DNA from: CALECP01 sp964389925
Lineage (GTDB): Bacteria > Chloroflexota > Anaerolineae > Promineifilales > Promineifilaceae
Assembly: GCA_964389925.1 (NCBI GenBank)
Contig: CAYMGE010000026.1
Coordinates: 1 to 64,000 of the forward strand
DNA: 64,000 bases
Direction: 5' to 3'
Both the position numbers and the translations under genes were made by a program. The notes under the pieces are model-generated. The model was not told the origin of the DNA, did not search any database, and saw only the letters and a list, made by a program, of their open reading frames with translations. Below are positions 45,939 to 55,008 of this stretch, piece by piece. The number at the start of each line of letters is the position of its first letter. Within the stretch, counting starts at the first letter, position 1.

Positions 45939-46679
45939 CTATGTGCTTGCGATCTCTTGCAGCCGTCTAATTGCCTCAGCATAGGGCAGTTGCTCTTCCA
46001 AAGGCAAGCCCATCTCATCATACAGCCGCTGCAAAATCGGCCGAATCAACCCCCGCTCCGTCGTTAACTGAGTGCGCCGTGCCAAAAAATCGCGGGTGAG
46101 TTGGATGCTTTCGGCCGATAATCTCCCCACAGGCAGCGAACGTACTAAATCTGCCCCTACAGGTGTCTGTGCGGTCAGTGCTGCCAAAGTCACTTTGCGA
46201 TCATGCACAACTACCGTTCCCGCTGCCAAATCCCCCAACCGCCGACTCTGTGAATTGATAAACATGACAACGACTCCTAAACCATACAAGACGGGCAGAA
46301 AGTCGATCAAACGCACCAAGTTGCGAATCGTTGCCGCTGCCAACCCGATTGGAACGCCCTCCATATCAACCACACGCAGCCCAAACATGCGACGACCCGG
46401 CGTTTGGCCATTCCAGACCGTCTCAAAAATGACGTAATAGCCGAAGAAAATGAGGAACGAGATGATCGTAAAGATCGCCGCAATCCAGCCCGCGCTGCCA
46501 CTCACGAGCCAATCAGCCGTATTAGAAATAAACCCGCCTGCCATCGCGCCTAAAACGAGCAGTAGTATCAGAATCAGTGAATCGATCATCGTCGCCATGA
46601 AACGCGAGCCGATCCCTGCAACGGTGTAGCCAAACATGACATTTTCAGGTGTATCAATTTGCAACTGTTGGTCAAACAT
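45939..46679 (-). CDS. RDD family membrane protein
   Basis: 246 residues from ATG 46679. The RDD hallmark is seen in GIGSRFMATMIDSLILILLLV and GQTPGRRMFGLRVVDMEG. Three or four membrane spans lie in the first 170 residues, then a soluble tail of about 100 residues. Function unknown; some RDD proteins are thought to act in ion or antiport functions. It is adjacent to, and probably co-transcribed with, the glycosyltransferase. Confidence 0.82.
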   Translation of the reverse strand: MFDQQLQIDTPENVMFGYTVAGIGSRFMATMIDSLILILLLVLGAMAGGFISNTADWLVSGSAGWIAAIFTIISFLIFFGYYVIFETVWNGQTPGRRMFGLRVVDMEGVPIGLAAATIRNLVRLIDFLPVLYGLGVVVMFINSQSRRLGDLAAGTVVVHDRKVTLAALTAQTPVGADLVRSLPVGRLSAESIQLTRDFLARRTQLTTERGLIRPILQRLYDEMGLPLEEQLPYAEAIRRLQEIAST

Positions 46680-46803
46680 GGCGAGATGGTACGGAAATGT
46701 TATCGTTGTGTCAAACAGCAACTTGGATGAGCGAAAGACAATCACTGGAAAGAGATTAATTGATTTCTACCTGTTACGCTAACTGCGTTACAATGTGGGT
46801 TCA

Positions 46804-48687
46804 ATGCGCCGTCTTCTATTTCTGCTTCCGCTCCTATTAATTATCTTTTTGCCGTCTGCCGCGCAGGAACAGATGGAAATAACGGTTTTGGGAGTGGATT
46901 CGGCCGATTTTCCCAACGTTGACATTACCTTCAACGCCCGTGATCCGCTTGGCAATGGCATAGAAGTTCTCCCCGATCTACAAGTATTTGAAAACGATGA
47001 GCCAGTCTCTATTAGCGACGTGCAGACAGTTCCGACAGGTGTAGATGTCACGTTTGTGATCGATGCAAATCGCACGATTGCAGGCATCGACCTGATTGGC
47101 GACATCTCGCGCCTCGACAAAGTGAAGCAGGTGATCGGAACATTTGCCGAGCAGTATACGGGGCTAGGGCTAGATCGCGTGACGGTGATTGCGGCACAAG
47201 ACGATGCGGCGCTCTTTCTAGTTGAGGATGCGGCCGATGTGGGAACCATCAAAGAAGCCCTCGCTGCCTATAATCCTGACCCACTCCCACGAGCAGCTCC
47301 CATCGAGACGATGCTCAATGTCGCATTTCAACAGGCCGCCGCCCGTGAGCCAACCTCGCGTTATCAAGCGATCGTGCTGTTCAGCGACACCGAAATGCTG
47401 GCGGAACAGGTTAACTTTTTTACCATCCGCGAGATTGCCCAGCAAAGCGATGCCGTCTTTTTTGCCGCTATTTTGGGCAAATTTGCCAGCGACTCAGAGA
47501 TAGCCAGCGTCGCAGAGTTGTACATTCCCACAGGCGGCACATGGGTTCACATGCCCCAGCCAGAAGAGTTTGCACCGATCAGCGAAATCATTGACAGCAA
47601 CAGTCAGGTGCGACGCTTGCGCTATCGCTCTGAGGTACGCGAAGGCGGCCGGCAGCAAGTTCAGCTTCTCGTGGGCGAAACAAGCGTGATGATGGATTAT
47701 GAAGTGGAGATCATGCCGCCAGAAATTATTTTCTTGCTGGAAGATGTCCCGCTCATGCGCGCGCCAGACCCCGATAATCCAACGGAGTTTGTGCCAACAC
47801 GCCAACAGGTACGCGCTAAAGTTGAATTCCCCGATGGCTATCTGCGCGGTTTGGACAACGTGCGCTTCTTTGTCAATGGGCTGGAGCAGCGATTTAGCAC
47901 GCCGCCCGTTTATGATGATAGTGGGCTGTTGACGTTTGATTGGGGAATTGCGGCGGCCGAAACAGGTCTTTACAACCTAGAAATTGAAATCACTGATGAA
48001 CTTGGCCACACTGTCCGCTCACAACCGTTTGTTCAGCAATTGATCCTTCGCACGGCCGAAGAGCCAACCCCAGAGCCAACCCCTAGCCTACCTCCGCCAA
48101 CGCTTGTCCCCCCCCCGCTCCAACCCGCGATGGATCAAATCCAACAAGCCTTAAATAGTGGTCTTGTCACGCTCATTTTGGGCGGCATTGCGGCTCTTCT
48201 GCTGGCAATTTTGCTGCTTCGCCTCAAGCGACGACGTGACGGCCGAATCAAGCCAACCACTATTATCATTCCTCAACCCGCGCTTCAACTCCCAAAAAGT
48301 GTCTTTCTCGAATGGAAGCGCGAAGGTAAAGACAGACAACTTTTCCCCATTAACAGCCCCTCTGTATTGATTGGTTCTGACCCGTTCCGGGCTGAGATTA
48401 TTTTGGGTGATGACAGCGTTTCCCGCTGTCATGCCCGCATCGCGTTTGAAGACGAACAATTTTTCCTCTATGATGAGGCGAGCGCGTATGGAACTCGTGT
48501 CAACTTTGAGCCTGTCCATTTGCGCCCCCACGTGATTACAAATGGTGACGAACTGCAATTCGGCAGCATTCGCACCATCTTTCGTATCTATAGACCTAGC
48601 GAAGAGAAGACCCCCTCAGATCAGAAACAACAGCCAGATGTATCTGGGGAACCTCCTTCCTCCCAAGAACTGAATGAACCAACATGA
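46804..48687 (+). CDS. membrane protein: extracellular VWA-like domain, one span, cytoplasmic FHA domain
   Basis: 627 residues from ATG 46804. Signal peptide about 1-20. A VWA-like domain spans roughly 60-240, with a MIDAS-like but incomplete motif (VTFVIDANRT where DxSxS is usual). A beta-rich segment follows, then a Pro/Glu/Thr linker, one membrane span (about 452-474, then RLKRRRDGR), and a C-terminal FHA domain (VLIGSDPFRAEIIL, DDSVSRCHARIAF, NGDELQFGS). FHA domains bind phosphothreonine proteins, so this may report an outside binding event inside. It overlaps the HAD gene by 14 bases. Confidence 0.8.
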   Translation: MRRLLFLLPLLLIIFLPSAAQEQMEITVLGVDSADFPNVDITFNARDPLGNGIEVLPDLQVFENDEPVSISDVQTVPTGVDVTFVIDANRTIAGIDLIGDISRLDKVKQVIGTFAEQYTGLGLDRVTVIAAQDDAALFLVEDAADVGTIKEALAAYNPDPLPRAAPIETMLNVAFQQAAAREPTSRYQAIVLFSDTEMLAEQVNFFTIREIAQQSDAVFFAAILGKFASDSEIASVAELYIPTGGTWVHMPQPEEFAPISEIIDSNSQVRRLRYRSEVREGGRQQVQLLVGETSVMMDYEVEIMPPEIIFLLEDVPLMRAPDPDNPTEFVPTRQQVRAKVEFPDGYLRGLDNVRFFVNGLEQRFSTPPVYDDSGLLTFDWGIAAAETGLYNLEIEITDELGHTVRSQPFVQQLILRTAEEPTPEPTPSLPPPTLVPPPLQPAMDQIQQALNSGLVTLILGGIAALLLAILLLRLKRRRDGRIKPTTIIIPQPALQLPKSVFLEWKREGKDRQLFPINSPSVLIGSDPFRAEIILGDDSVSRCHARIAFEDEQFFLYDEASAYGTRVNFEPVHLRPHVITNGDELQFGSIRTIFRIYRPSEEKTPSDQKQQPDVSGEPPSSQELNEPT

Positions 48688-49336
48688 AATAAAAGCCATT
48701 ATTTTTGATCTCGATGGCACACTTATCAACTCCGAAGAAGTTGCGTTTCACGCTTGGCGAGAGATGCTTGCTGATTACGGACATGACTTTTTGCATGAAG
48801 ACCAAGTGCTGGTCGTTGGCGTTGAAATCGATAAAGCAATTCATAACGTGCGCGAGCAATTTCAGTTACCTGATACATTTGAACAGTTGCGAAAAAAACT
48901 GGGGGCGAAATGGGCGGTTTTATCGGCCGAAGGTTTCCCCCTCCTACCCGGCGCACAAGAACTACTAGACCAGCTCGATCAGCATGGCTTTGTTTGGGGA
49001 ATTGCCACCAATAGCGATCATGCTTACGCAAAGCGTTTTTTGGACATGGTAGGATTATACGGTCGCGCTCATGCCGTTGTTGGCGTTGATGAGGTGAATT
49101 GTGGAAAACCTGCACCAGACGTGTATGAGTTGTGTGCGGAGAGGTTGGGGGTTACGACCGAAAATTGTCTCGCTGTAGAAGATACTGTTCTTGGTCATCA
49201 TGCCGCCGCAGCCGCAGGGATGCGCGTCGTTGCAATTCCAAATGAGTGGATGAGGGCGGCCGATTTTGACAACGCAATAGCTGTCCTCGACTCCCTGCAT
49301 GACCTCCACGCACACCTTGACCAGCTTTTGGCTTAA
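48674..49336 (+). CDS. HAD-superfamily hydrolase (beta-phosphoglucomutase/phosphatase type)
   Basis: 220 residues: motif I IFDLDGTLINSEE (nucleophile Asp), cap domain of the CbbY/Gph type, motif II in IATNSDH, motif III Lys in NCGKPAPDVYELCAERL, and motif IV VEDTVLGHHAAAAAGM. Substrate unknown, probably a sugar phosphate or phosphoglycolate. It begins inside the end of the VWA-FHA gene, suggesting co-transcription. Its stop interlocks with the convergent GT2 gene (TTAA at 49333-49336). Confidence 0.88.
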   Translation: MNQHEIKAIIFDLDGTLINSEEVAFHAWREMLADYGHDFLHEDQVLVVGVEIDKAIHNVREQFQLPDTFEQLRKKLGAKWAVLSAEGFPLLPGAQELLDQLDQHGFVWGIATNSDHAYAKRFLDMVGLYGRAHAVVGVDEVNCGKPAPDVYELCAERLGVTTENCLAVEDTVLGHHAAAAAGMRVVAIPNEWMRAADFDNAIAVLDSLHDLHAHLDQLLA

Positions 49337-50283
49337 AGTCTCTTTTCCTCAAACTGGAGCTGTTTGAGACGATACAGCGTTTCTTCGGTTAACTTACGAT
49401 GCTTCCCTATCGTGTCTGCCAATAAACCAAACAGGAAGATCAAAAATGAAATAACGAGAAAACCTGTCCCAATTGCAACCGACTGGATCAGCCCTGCCCC
49501 CGATTGTGTTATATAGCGAAAAACGAATCGCGCTAACAGCGACACCCCGATCAAAAAGAACGGCAGTGAAAGATAAAAGAAGGTGCGGAGGGGTTCGTAA
49601 AATGCGTACAGGCGCACAATCGTCGCTGCCTGTCGTTTGACAAATTGCCAGCTACTTTTGGCCAAACGACTCTCGCGGGTCGGGCCGTTCACGTCAATGT
49701 CGATATTGACAATCCGCATTCCCATCTGACCGGCTTGAATCAGCGTTTCGAGGGTGTAAGAAAAATCGGTGAGGGCATGATAGCGTAGCGCAAATTCACG
49801 GGAGTAGGCGCGAAAGCCGCTGACGGTATCGGGGACATTTGTGCCGCTGACGGTGCGGACGACGCTGCTGCCAAGTCGTTGGAGGAGCTTTTTGAAAGGA
49901 GAGAAGTGAGCGATTTGGGCAATCGGCCGATTGCCCACCACCATCTCTGCCTCTCCCCGTACCAATGGTGCAACCAAATCAGCGATATAACGGCTTGGAT
50001 ATTGATTATCCGCGTCTGTATGCACGATAATGTCTGCCCCCAATGCCAAACAGTTTTCCAGCCCTGTCTCAAACGCCCGCGCCAAACCCAAATTGTGTGG
50101 ATGACTCACGATATGTGTTACGCCATGCGCTCGGCCGACTGACACTGTCTCATCACTGCTCCCATCATCAATCACCAACGACTCGATCACGTCAATGCCG
50201 TCAATCGTCGTCGGCAACTCGTTTAAGACCAACGGCAATGTCTCTGCCTCGTTAAAGCAAGGGATTTGTATAATCAATTTCAC
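49333..50283 (-). CDS. family 2 glycosyltransferase, membrane-anchored (DPM/GtrB-like)
   Basis: 316 residues. GT-A domain: IQIPCFNEAETLPLVLNELP, VIDDGSSDET, and the DXD-like HTDADNQYP. Two C-terminal membrane spans (about 230-250 and 265-290). Such proteins load a sugar onto undecaprenyl phosphate. The DUF2723 protein in this window could use such a lipid-linked sugar, but the genes are 40 kb apart and that link is only a guess. Confidence 0.87.
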   Translation of the reverse strand: MKLIIQIPCFNEAETLPLVLNELPTTIDGIDVIESLVIDDGSSDETVSVGRAHGVTHIVSHPHNLGLARAFETGLENCLALGADIIVHTDADNQYPSRYIADLVAPLVRGEAEMVVGNRPIAQIAHFSPFKKLLQRLGSSVVRTVSGTNVPDTVSGFRAYSREFALRYHALTDFSYTLETLIQAGQMGMRIVNIDIDVNGPTRESRLAKSSWQFVKRQAATIVRLYAFYEPLRTFFYLSLPFFLIGVSLLARFVFRYITQSGAGLIQSVAIGTGFLVISFLIFLFGLLADTIGKHRKLTEETLYRLKQLQFEEKRL

Positions 50284-50328
50284 GGCGCGAATTGTAGCAG
50301 GGTTGGGAGAACTAAGTAGAAAAAAGTT

Positions 50329-50532
50329 TCAAGTTATGTGGGATTGGAAATGATATAATGCTTCATCTCCGATAGGCTCAGTGACGTGAGTATCCTCGTA
50401 ATTTGTGATTAGAACGCTTAATACATCCATCGTGTTCTCATCATCACGCACAATGTCAATAATTTCGTCAAGCAACCTGACTAACTGCTCGAACTCGTCT
50501 TCTGATGATGGGACATAAATGTATTGAGAGCT
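50329..50532 (-). pseudogene. remnant of a HigA-like antitoxin N-terminus
   Basis: 67 codons on the minus strand, with no start codon and an in-frame TAA just before. It reads YIYVPSSEDEFEQLVRLLDE, then IIDIVRDDENTMDVLSVLI and YEDTHV. This is the pattern of the N-terminal helical part of HigA-type antitoxins (ELxxLVxxLIDxVGEDExHP...LxxLIxxYEDEHVPE). The helix-turn-helix half and the toxin are missing. Probably a decayed toxin-antitoxin gene. It fills most of the gap between the GT2 gene and radA. Confidence 0.5.
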
Positions 50533-50580
50533 TTAAGTAAGCGTGGTGGTCGTATATTGTTGTAGCATTCTATTTTCGTC

Positions 50581-51960
50581 TTACCCAATCAACGCGACAT
50601 CGACTGCCTCCGAAAGAGAGCGGCACGGAATCATTTCCAGCCCCTGCGGTGGATTCTTGAGCCGCCGACCTTGCAAACGTGGCACGACGCAGCGTTTGAA
50701 CCCTAACTTAGAGGCTTCCTTTAGGCGTTGCTCAAGCTGACTGACCGCACGCAGCTCGCCACTCAGCCCGATTTCGCCAACAAAGGCCATATCTGCGTGA
50801 ACGGGTTTGTCCTTATTACTGCTGGCAATGGCAACGGCGAGCGCGAGATCGCTGGCTGGTTCATCTATTGTCATACCGCCAATGACGTTGGCAAAGATGT
50901 CCTTGTCGAACAGCTTGACGCGCACGCGCTTGCTGAGAACGGCCGAGACCAACAGCAACCGATTGTAATCAACCCCATTCGCTGTGCGTCGGGGATTGGC
51001 GAAGGCAGTTGAACTGGTCAATGCTTGAATTTCGACAAGTAGTGGGCGTGTCCCTTCCATCGTGATCGCAATGGAGGAGCCGGGTGCATTGATTTGACGT
51101 TCAGCCAAGAATGCCTCAGAGGGATTTGTGACCTCCTGCATCCCGTCTGCTTCCATCTCAAACACACCAACCTCACTCGTCGCGCCAAAGCGATTTTTGA
51201 CGGAACGCAGTAGTCGAAAGCGATGGAACTGATCGCCCTCAAGATAGAGAACGGTGTCCACGATGTGTTCTAGGACGCGAGGGCCTGCGATTGTGCCTGA
51301 TTTTGTGACGTGACCGACAAGAAAGATGGTTACGCCCGTGGTTTTGGCGATTTCTTGAAAGACACCGGCTGAGGCTCGCACTTGGCTGACGCTGCCGGCG
51401 GCCGAATTGCTGTCGTCGCTAACACAAGTCTGGATACTGTCGATGATGACGAGGATGGGCTTGATCTCTCGAATATGCGCGACCATCGCGCTGACGCTCG
51501 TTTCAGTGGCAATGTAGAGATCATCGGCATGGGTGTCGAGGCGTTTAGCACGCATTTTAATCTGTTGTGCGCTTTCCTCGCCTGAAAGATAGAGAACTGT
51601 TCCATGCGCTTTTGCCGTCATGTCTGCAACTGAAAGCAGGAGGGTCGATTTACCGATGCCGGGATCGCCACCCAGCAGAACGAGCGATCCCGGCACGATG
51701 CCACCACCCAATACGCGGGAAAACTCGGTTAACGGCAGCTTCATCCGCATTGTATTGTCAATGGCGATGTCGCTGATGCGGCGTGGTTTACTCGTGAACG
51801 AGACGGGGCGACTGCGTGCTTTGCGACTCGCTTTCGGCTCTGCCTTGATGACTTCACGCGCCATCGTGTCGAATTCGCCACATTTTGGGCAGCGCCCCAT
51901 GTAAGTGGGGGTGGTGCGTCCGCACTCAGAGCAGACGTATTGGACTCTATCTTTTGCCAT
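50581..51960 (-). CDS. radA: DNA repair protein RadA
   Basis: 459 residues from ATG 51960. N-terminal zinc finger (YVCSECGRTTPTYMGRCPKCGEF), RecA-like core with Walker A GGDPGIGKST, the RadA-specific VKNRFGATSEVGVFEM segment, and a C-terminal Lon-like domain (DLALAVAIASSNKDKPV, GEIGLSGELRAV). It processes branched intermediates in homologous recombination. An earlier in-frame TTG at 51981 is less likely. No strong ribosome-binding site is visible. Confidence 0.96.
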   Translation of the reverse strand: MAKDRVQYVCSECGRTTPTYMGRCPKCGEFDTMAREVIKAEPKASRKARSRPVSFTSKPRRISDIAIDNTMRMKLPLTEFSRVLGGGIVPGSLVLLGGDPGIGKSTLLLSVADMTAKAHGTVLYLSGEESAQQIKMRAKRLDTHADDLYIATETSVSAMVAHIREIKPILVIIDSIQTCVSDDSNSAAGSVSQVRASAGVFQEIAKTTGVTIFLVGHVTKSGTIAGPRVLEHIVDTVLYLEGDQFHRFRLLRSVKNRFGATSEVGVFEMEADGMQEVTNPSEAFLAERQINAPGSSIAITMEGTRPLLVEIQALTSSTAFANPRRTANGVDYNRLLLVSAVLSKRVRVKLFDKDIFANVIGGMTIDEPASDLALAVAIASSNKDKPVHADMAFVGEIGLSGELRAVSQLEQRLKEASKLGFKRCVVPRLQGRRLKNPPQGLEMIPCRSLSEAVDVALIG

Positions 51961-52320
51961 TGGTATATTCGACGTTACCAATTACTATGATGTTGGTAAC
52001 GCTGCCTGTAGAACGTTTGAGTTAATTGTAGCAGTTGTTAGAGAGAAATAATAGCTACTGTTTCATCAAATTTCGCCCATCCAGCCAGAAACGAATCCCA
52101 TAAGCGAGTTGGAGGGGCTTGTGTGAAAGTAGGATGATTGACTGTTCTGGTTCAGGTGCAGAGCTGCTTTCTTGTGCATTAAGTTGTGCGCGAAATAGCA
52201 GTCGCTATTCAACTTTATATCAACAATTAGACACGGTGATTCCTACCAATTTTTCAAAAGGCCTGTAAAATCGCATCAGAAGTAACCATAGCCCCAAGAT
52301 TGGAGAAGGAGTTCAGATAA
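51961..52320. other. 360-base intergenic region with a possible gene fragment
   Basis: On the minus strand, 52055-52204 is open for 49 codons without a start and reads ...SHKPLQLAYGIRFWLDGRNLMKQ, which looks protein-like but is not one I recognise. The right end carries AAGGAG 9 bases before the permease ATG and a TGTAAAAT -10-like box near 52266. Nothing else was seen. Confidence 0.35.
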
Positions 52321-54078
52321 ATGGCTGCTCAAGTTGTTCAAAAGAGGCAATCGGCCGCAAGGAGCGCAACACTCACCAACGTGATGGTTCGTTTGATTTT
52401 GCTGCTTGCCATAGACGCATTTGTATTCTACTTTGTATTCAGGGCGATAGGGCAAGGATTTTTTACCCTCAGCATCATGATGGTTGTCGTCGCGGCATTT
52501 GCCAACTACGTCATTCTTGCCCGCGACATGTATCCCATTCGCTGGATGTTGGCAGGGTTGATCTTGATGTTCATGTTTGCCATCTATCCAATTTTGCTGA
52601 CAGTCTTTGTCGCGTTCACGAATTATGGTGATGGTCACCTGCTGACAAAACAGCAATCAATCGAGCTGATAACACAAGAACGTTATCTGCCAGAAGGCGG
52701 CTCCGCCTATGCGTGGACGGGCTTCAAAAATGAAGCGGGCGACTATGCGCTTTGGTTGCAGAATGAGACGGGTAGCTTTTTGGCTTATCCGGGAGAGCCG
52801 CTGATTCCGGCGGCCGAAGCAGAGGTAGGCGCACTCGACGACAAGGGCATCCCAGAGGCGATTGGCGATTACGCTCGTCTCAATGCAATTCGGGTGGCAA
52901 GTGATCAAACAATTCCTGAAATTCAGTTTGGCTCTGTCGATGATGGTGTACAAATTCGTTCGGCACGTGAGGCGGCACAACTACAAAAACGCTATGTCTA
53001 CGATGCAGAGCGCGATGTCCTCGTCGATCAAGAGACAAGCCAAGTTTATACGCCAGTGGTCGGCCGATGGACAAACGAAAGTGGCGATGAGTTGACGACC
53101 GGTTTTCGTGCAAATATCGGGTTTGATAACTTCACACGTTTCTTTACGAGTTCTGCATTTCGTGGGCCGCTCGTGCGGATTATCATCTGGAACTTTGTTT
53201 TTGCCTTTTTGAGTGTCTTTATGACATTCGCGCTGGGCTTGGGGATCGCCTATATCTTCAATGATCCAGAGTTTCCCGGCAAAAAGTTTATCCGTTCGGT
53301 TCTGCTCATCCCCTACACTATTCCCAGTCTTATCACAATTCTGATTTGGAAAGGCATGTTCAACAATCAGGTGGGCGTTATCAATCGCTTTTTAACGAGA
53401 TTTGTGAATTCCGTTCCAACTGGGTTGCAAGAACGCTCTGAGGAGATTGTTAATGGCATTTTGATAAATGTTGCCAATTTCTACAATGGTGTTGTGATAA
53501 ATATCGCTAATTTCTTTCCAGCAGAATGGCAAGTACAGTCAGAATTGCAAGTACAGTATATTCCGATTGAATGGTGGGATGCACTTGCCTCACCATCTTG
53601 GACAACCGATCAATGGCTGGCAAAGATCGCGCTGCTGATCGTCAACTTGTGGTTGGGGTATCCCTACTTTATGTTGATTTGTAGCGGTGCATTGCAGTCG
53701 ATTCCACAAGATTTGTACGCTGCGGCCGAAGTGGATGGCGCAAATGGCTGGCAACGTTTCTTTAGAATCACGTTACCGCTTTTGCTTGTTTCGGTCGGCC
53801 CTCTACTGGTCGCATCGTTCACCTACAATTTTAACAATTTCAATTTGATCTTCTTATTTATCGAAGGGGGGCCGCCCATCCCGAACTCGCCCACAAGGGC
53901 AGGTCATACCGATATTTTGATCAGTTATGTCTATAACTTGGCCTTTGCGTCGGGACGTGGCAAGGAGTATGGCTTAGGCGCGGCAATTACGATTGTCATT
54001 TTCGTGATCGTCGCCGTTATTACGTTGGCTCAATTCCGCTACACAAAGATGTGGGAGGAGGTTGGTGAAGGTGTCTAA
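52321..54078 (+). CDS. maltose-type ABC transporter permease, MalF-like
   Basis: 585 residues. Three N-terminal spans, then a large non-membrane insert (about 110-260) like the periplasmic P2 loop of MalF, then the transport core with the EAA loop (AAEVDGANGWQRFFRITLPLL) and FNNFNLIFLFIEGGPP. A further segment between spans (about 360-430) is longer than in most relatives. It imports maltose or malto-oligosaccharides if it works like MalF. The MalG-like partner follows with overlap. No ATPase or binding protein gene is in the window. Confidence 0.9.
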   Translation: MAAQVVQKRQSAARSATLTNVMVRLILLLAIDAFVFYFVFRAIGQGFFTLSIMMVVVAAFANYVILARDMYPIRWMLAGLILMFMFAIYPILLTVFVAFTNYGDGHLLTKQQSIELITQERYLPEGGSAYAWTGFKNEAGDYALWLQNETGSFLAYPGEPLIPAAEAEVGALDDKGIPEAIGDYARLNAIRVASDQTIPEIQFGSVDDGVQIRSAREAAQLQKRYVYDAERDVLVDQETSQVYTPVVGRWTNESGDELTTGFRANIGFDNFTRFFTSSAFRGPLVRIIIWNFVFAFLSVFMTFALGLGIAYIFNDPEFPGKKFIRSVLLIPYTIPSLITILIWKGMFNNQVGVINRFLTRFVNSVPTGLQERSEEIVNGILINVANFYNGVVINIANFFPAEWQVQSELQVQYIPIEWWDALASPSWTTDQWLAKIALLIVNLWLGYPYFMLICSGALQSIPQDLYAAAEVDGANGWQRFFRITLPLLLVSVGPLLVASFTYNFNNFNLIFLFIEGGPPIPNSPTRAGHTDILISYVYNLAFASGRGKEYGLGAAITIVIFVIVAVITLAQFRYTKMWEEVGEGV

Positions 54079-54940
54079 TTTAACGATTTCTCAACGCAGA
54101 CGCTTGTCAATTATCATTCGCTGGATCATCGCAGTGATACTGATGTTATTTGCGATTTTTCCCGTCTTGTGGATTTTGTCATCATCGCTCAATCCATCAA
54201 ACACGTTGGCCTCGGCTAGTCTGATTCCCAGCAACGTTGGATTGGGTAACTATGTAGAGCTGTTTACAACGCAAGAGGCGCCTTTCTTGCGCTGGATGTG
54301 GAACTCGATCAAAATCTCCTCGATTACAACTGTTCTCTCTGTCTCCGTGACGACGTTGGCAGCATTTGCATTTTCGCGGTTGCGTTTCCAAGGGCGCGAG
54401 ACAATGTTGAAGGGAATCCTGCTAATTCAGGTCTTTCCGGGCTTGCTGGCGATCATTGCGATGTTTACATTGATGTCGCAAATCGGCAATGTCATCCCAT
54501 TCTTTGGATTGGACACACATGCGGGGTTGATCTTGGTCTATCTCGGCGGCGCGATGGGTGTGAACATTTGGTTGATGAAGGGGTTCTTTGACACCATCCC
54601 ACGTGCAATTGATGAGAGTGCGATGGTCGATGGGGCGACACATTGGCAAATTTTTACGCAGTTGTTGTTGCCTTTGATGCGGCCGATACTCGTCGTAATC
54701 GCCATCTTGACCTTCATCGGCACCTATGGTGACTTCATTCTGGCACGCATTCTGCTCAAGAGTACAGACCAGTATCCACTAATGGTCGGCCTGTTTATCT
54801 TTACCAGTAGTGAATTCTCGCAAAGTTGGGGGCCATTTGCGGCAGGTGCGCTGATGGGCGCGTTGCCAATTATGATTATTTATTTGGTTTTGCAAGATCA
54901 GATCGTGGGCGGCTTGACGCAAGGGGCGGTCAAAGGGTAA
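54071..54940 (+). CDS. maltose-type ABC transporter permease, MalG-like
   Basis: 289 residues from GTG 54071; TTG 54062 and GTG 54065 are in-frame alternatives. GGGAGGAGG at 54053-54061 serves all of them, and the 9-base spacing favours 54071. Six spans and the EAA loop (DESAMVDGATHWQIFTQLLLPL). It overlaps the MalF-like gene by 8 bases. The core family match is clear (WILSSSLNPSNTL, AFSRLRFQGRE). It pairs with the MalF-like subunit. Confidence 0.9.
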   Translation: MSNLTISQRRRLSIIIRWIIAVILMLFAIFPVLWILSSSLNPSNTLASASLIPSNVGLGNYVELFTTQEAPFLRWMWNSIKISSITTVLSVSVTTLAAFAFSRLRFQGRETMLKGILLIQVFPGLLAIIAMFTLMSQIGNVIPFFGLDTHAGLILVYLGGAMGVNIWLMKGFFDTIPRAIDESAMVDGATHWQIFTQLLLPLMRPILVVIAILTFIGTYGDFILARILLKSTDQYPLMVGLFIFTSSEFSQSWGPFAAGALMGALPIMIIYLVLQDQIVGGLTQGAVKG

Positions 54941-54971
54941 GTCAGGTCGCAAAACACATAAGGCAAGAGAG

Positions 54972-54998
54972 GGACACAGGGATTGTGTCCTTCTGTAT
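54972..54998 (+). terminator. hairpin after the permease genes
   Basis: GGACAC and GTGTCC arms around a 7-base loop, followed by TTCTGTATTT. A modest terminator that separates the permease transcript from the next gene, which starts at 55009. Confidence 0.5.
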
Positions 54999-55008
54999 TT
55001 AAGCACTA

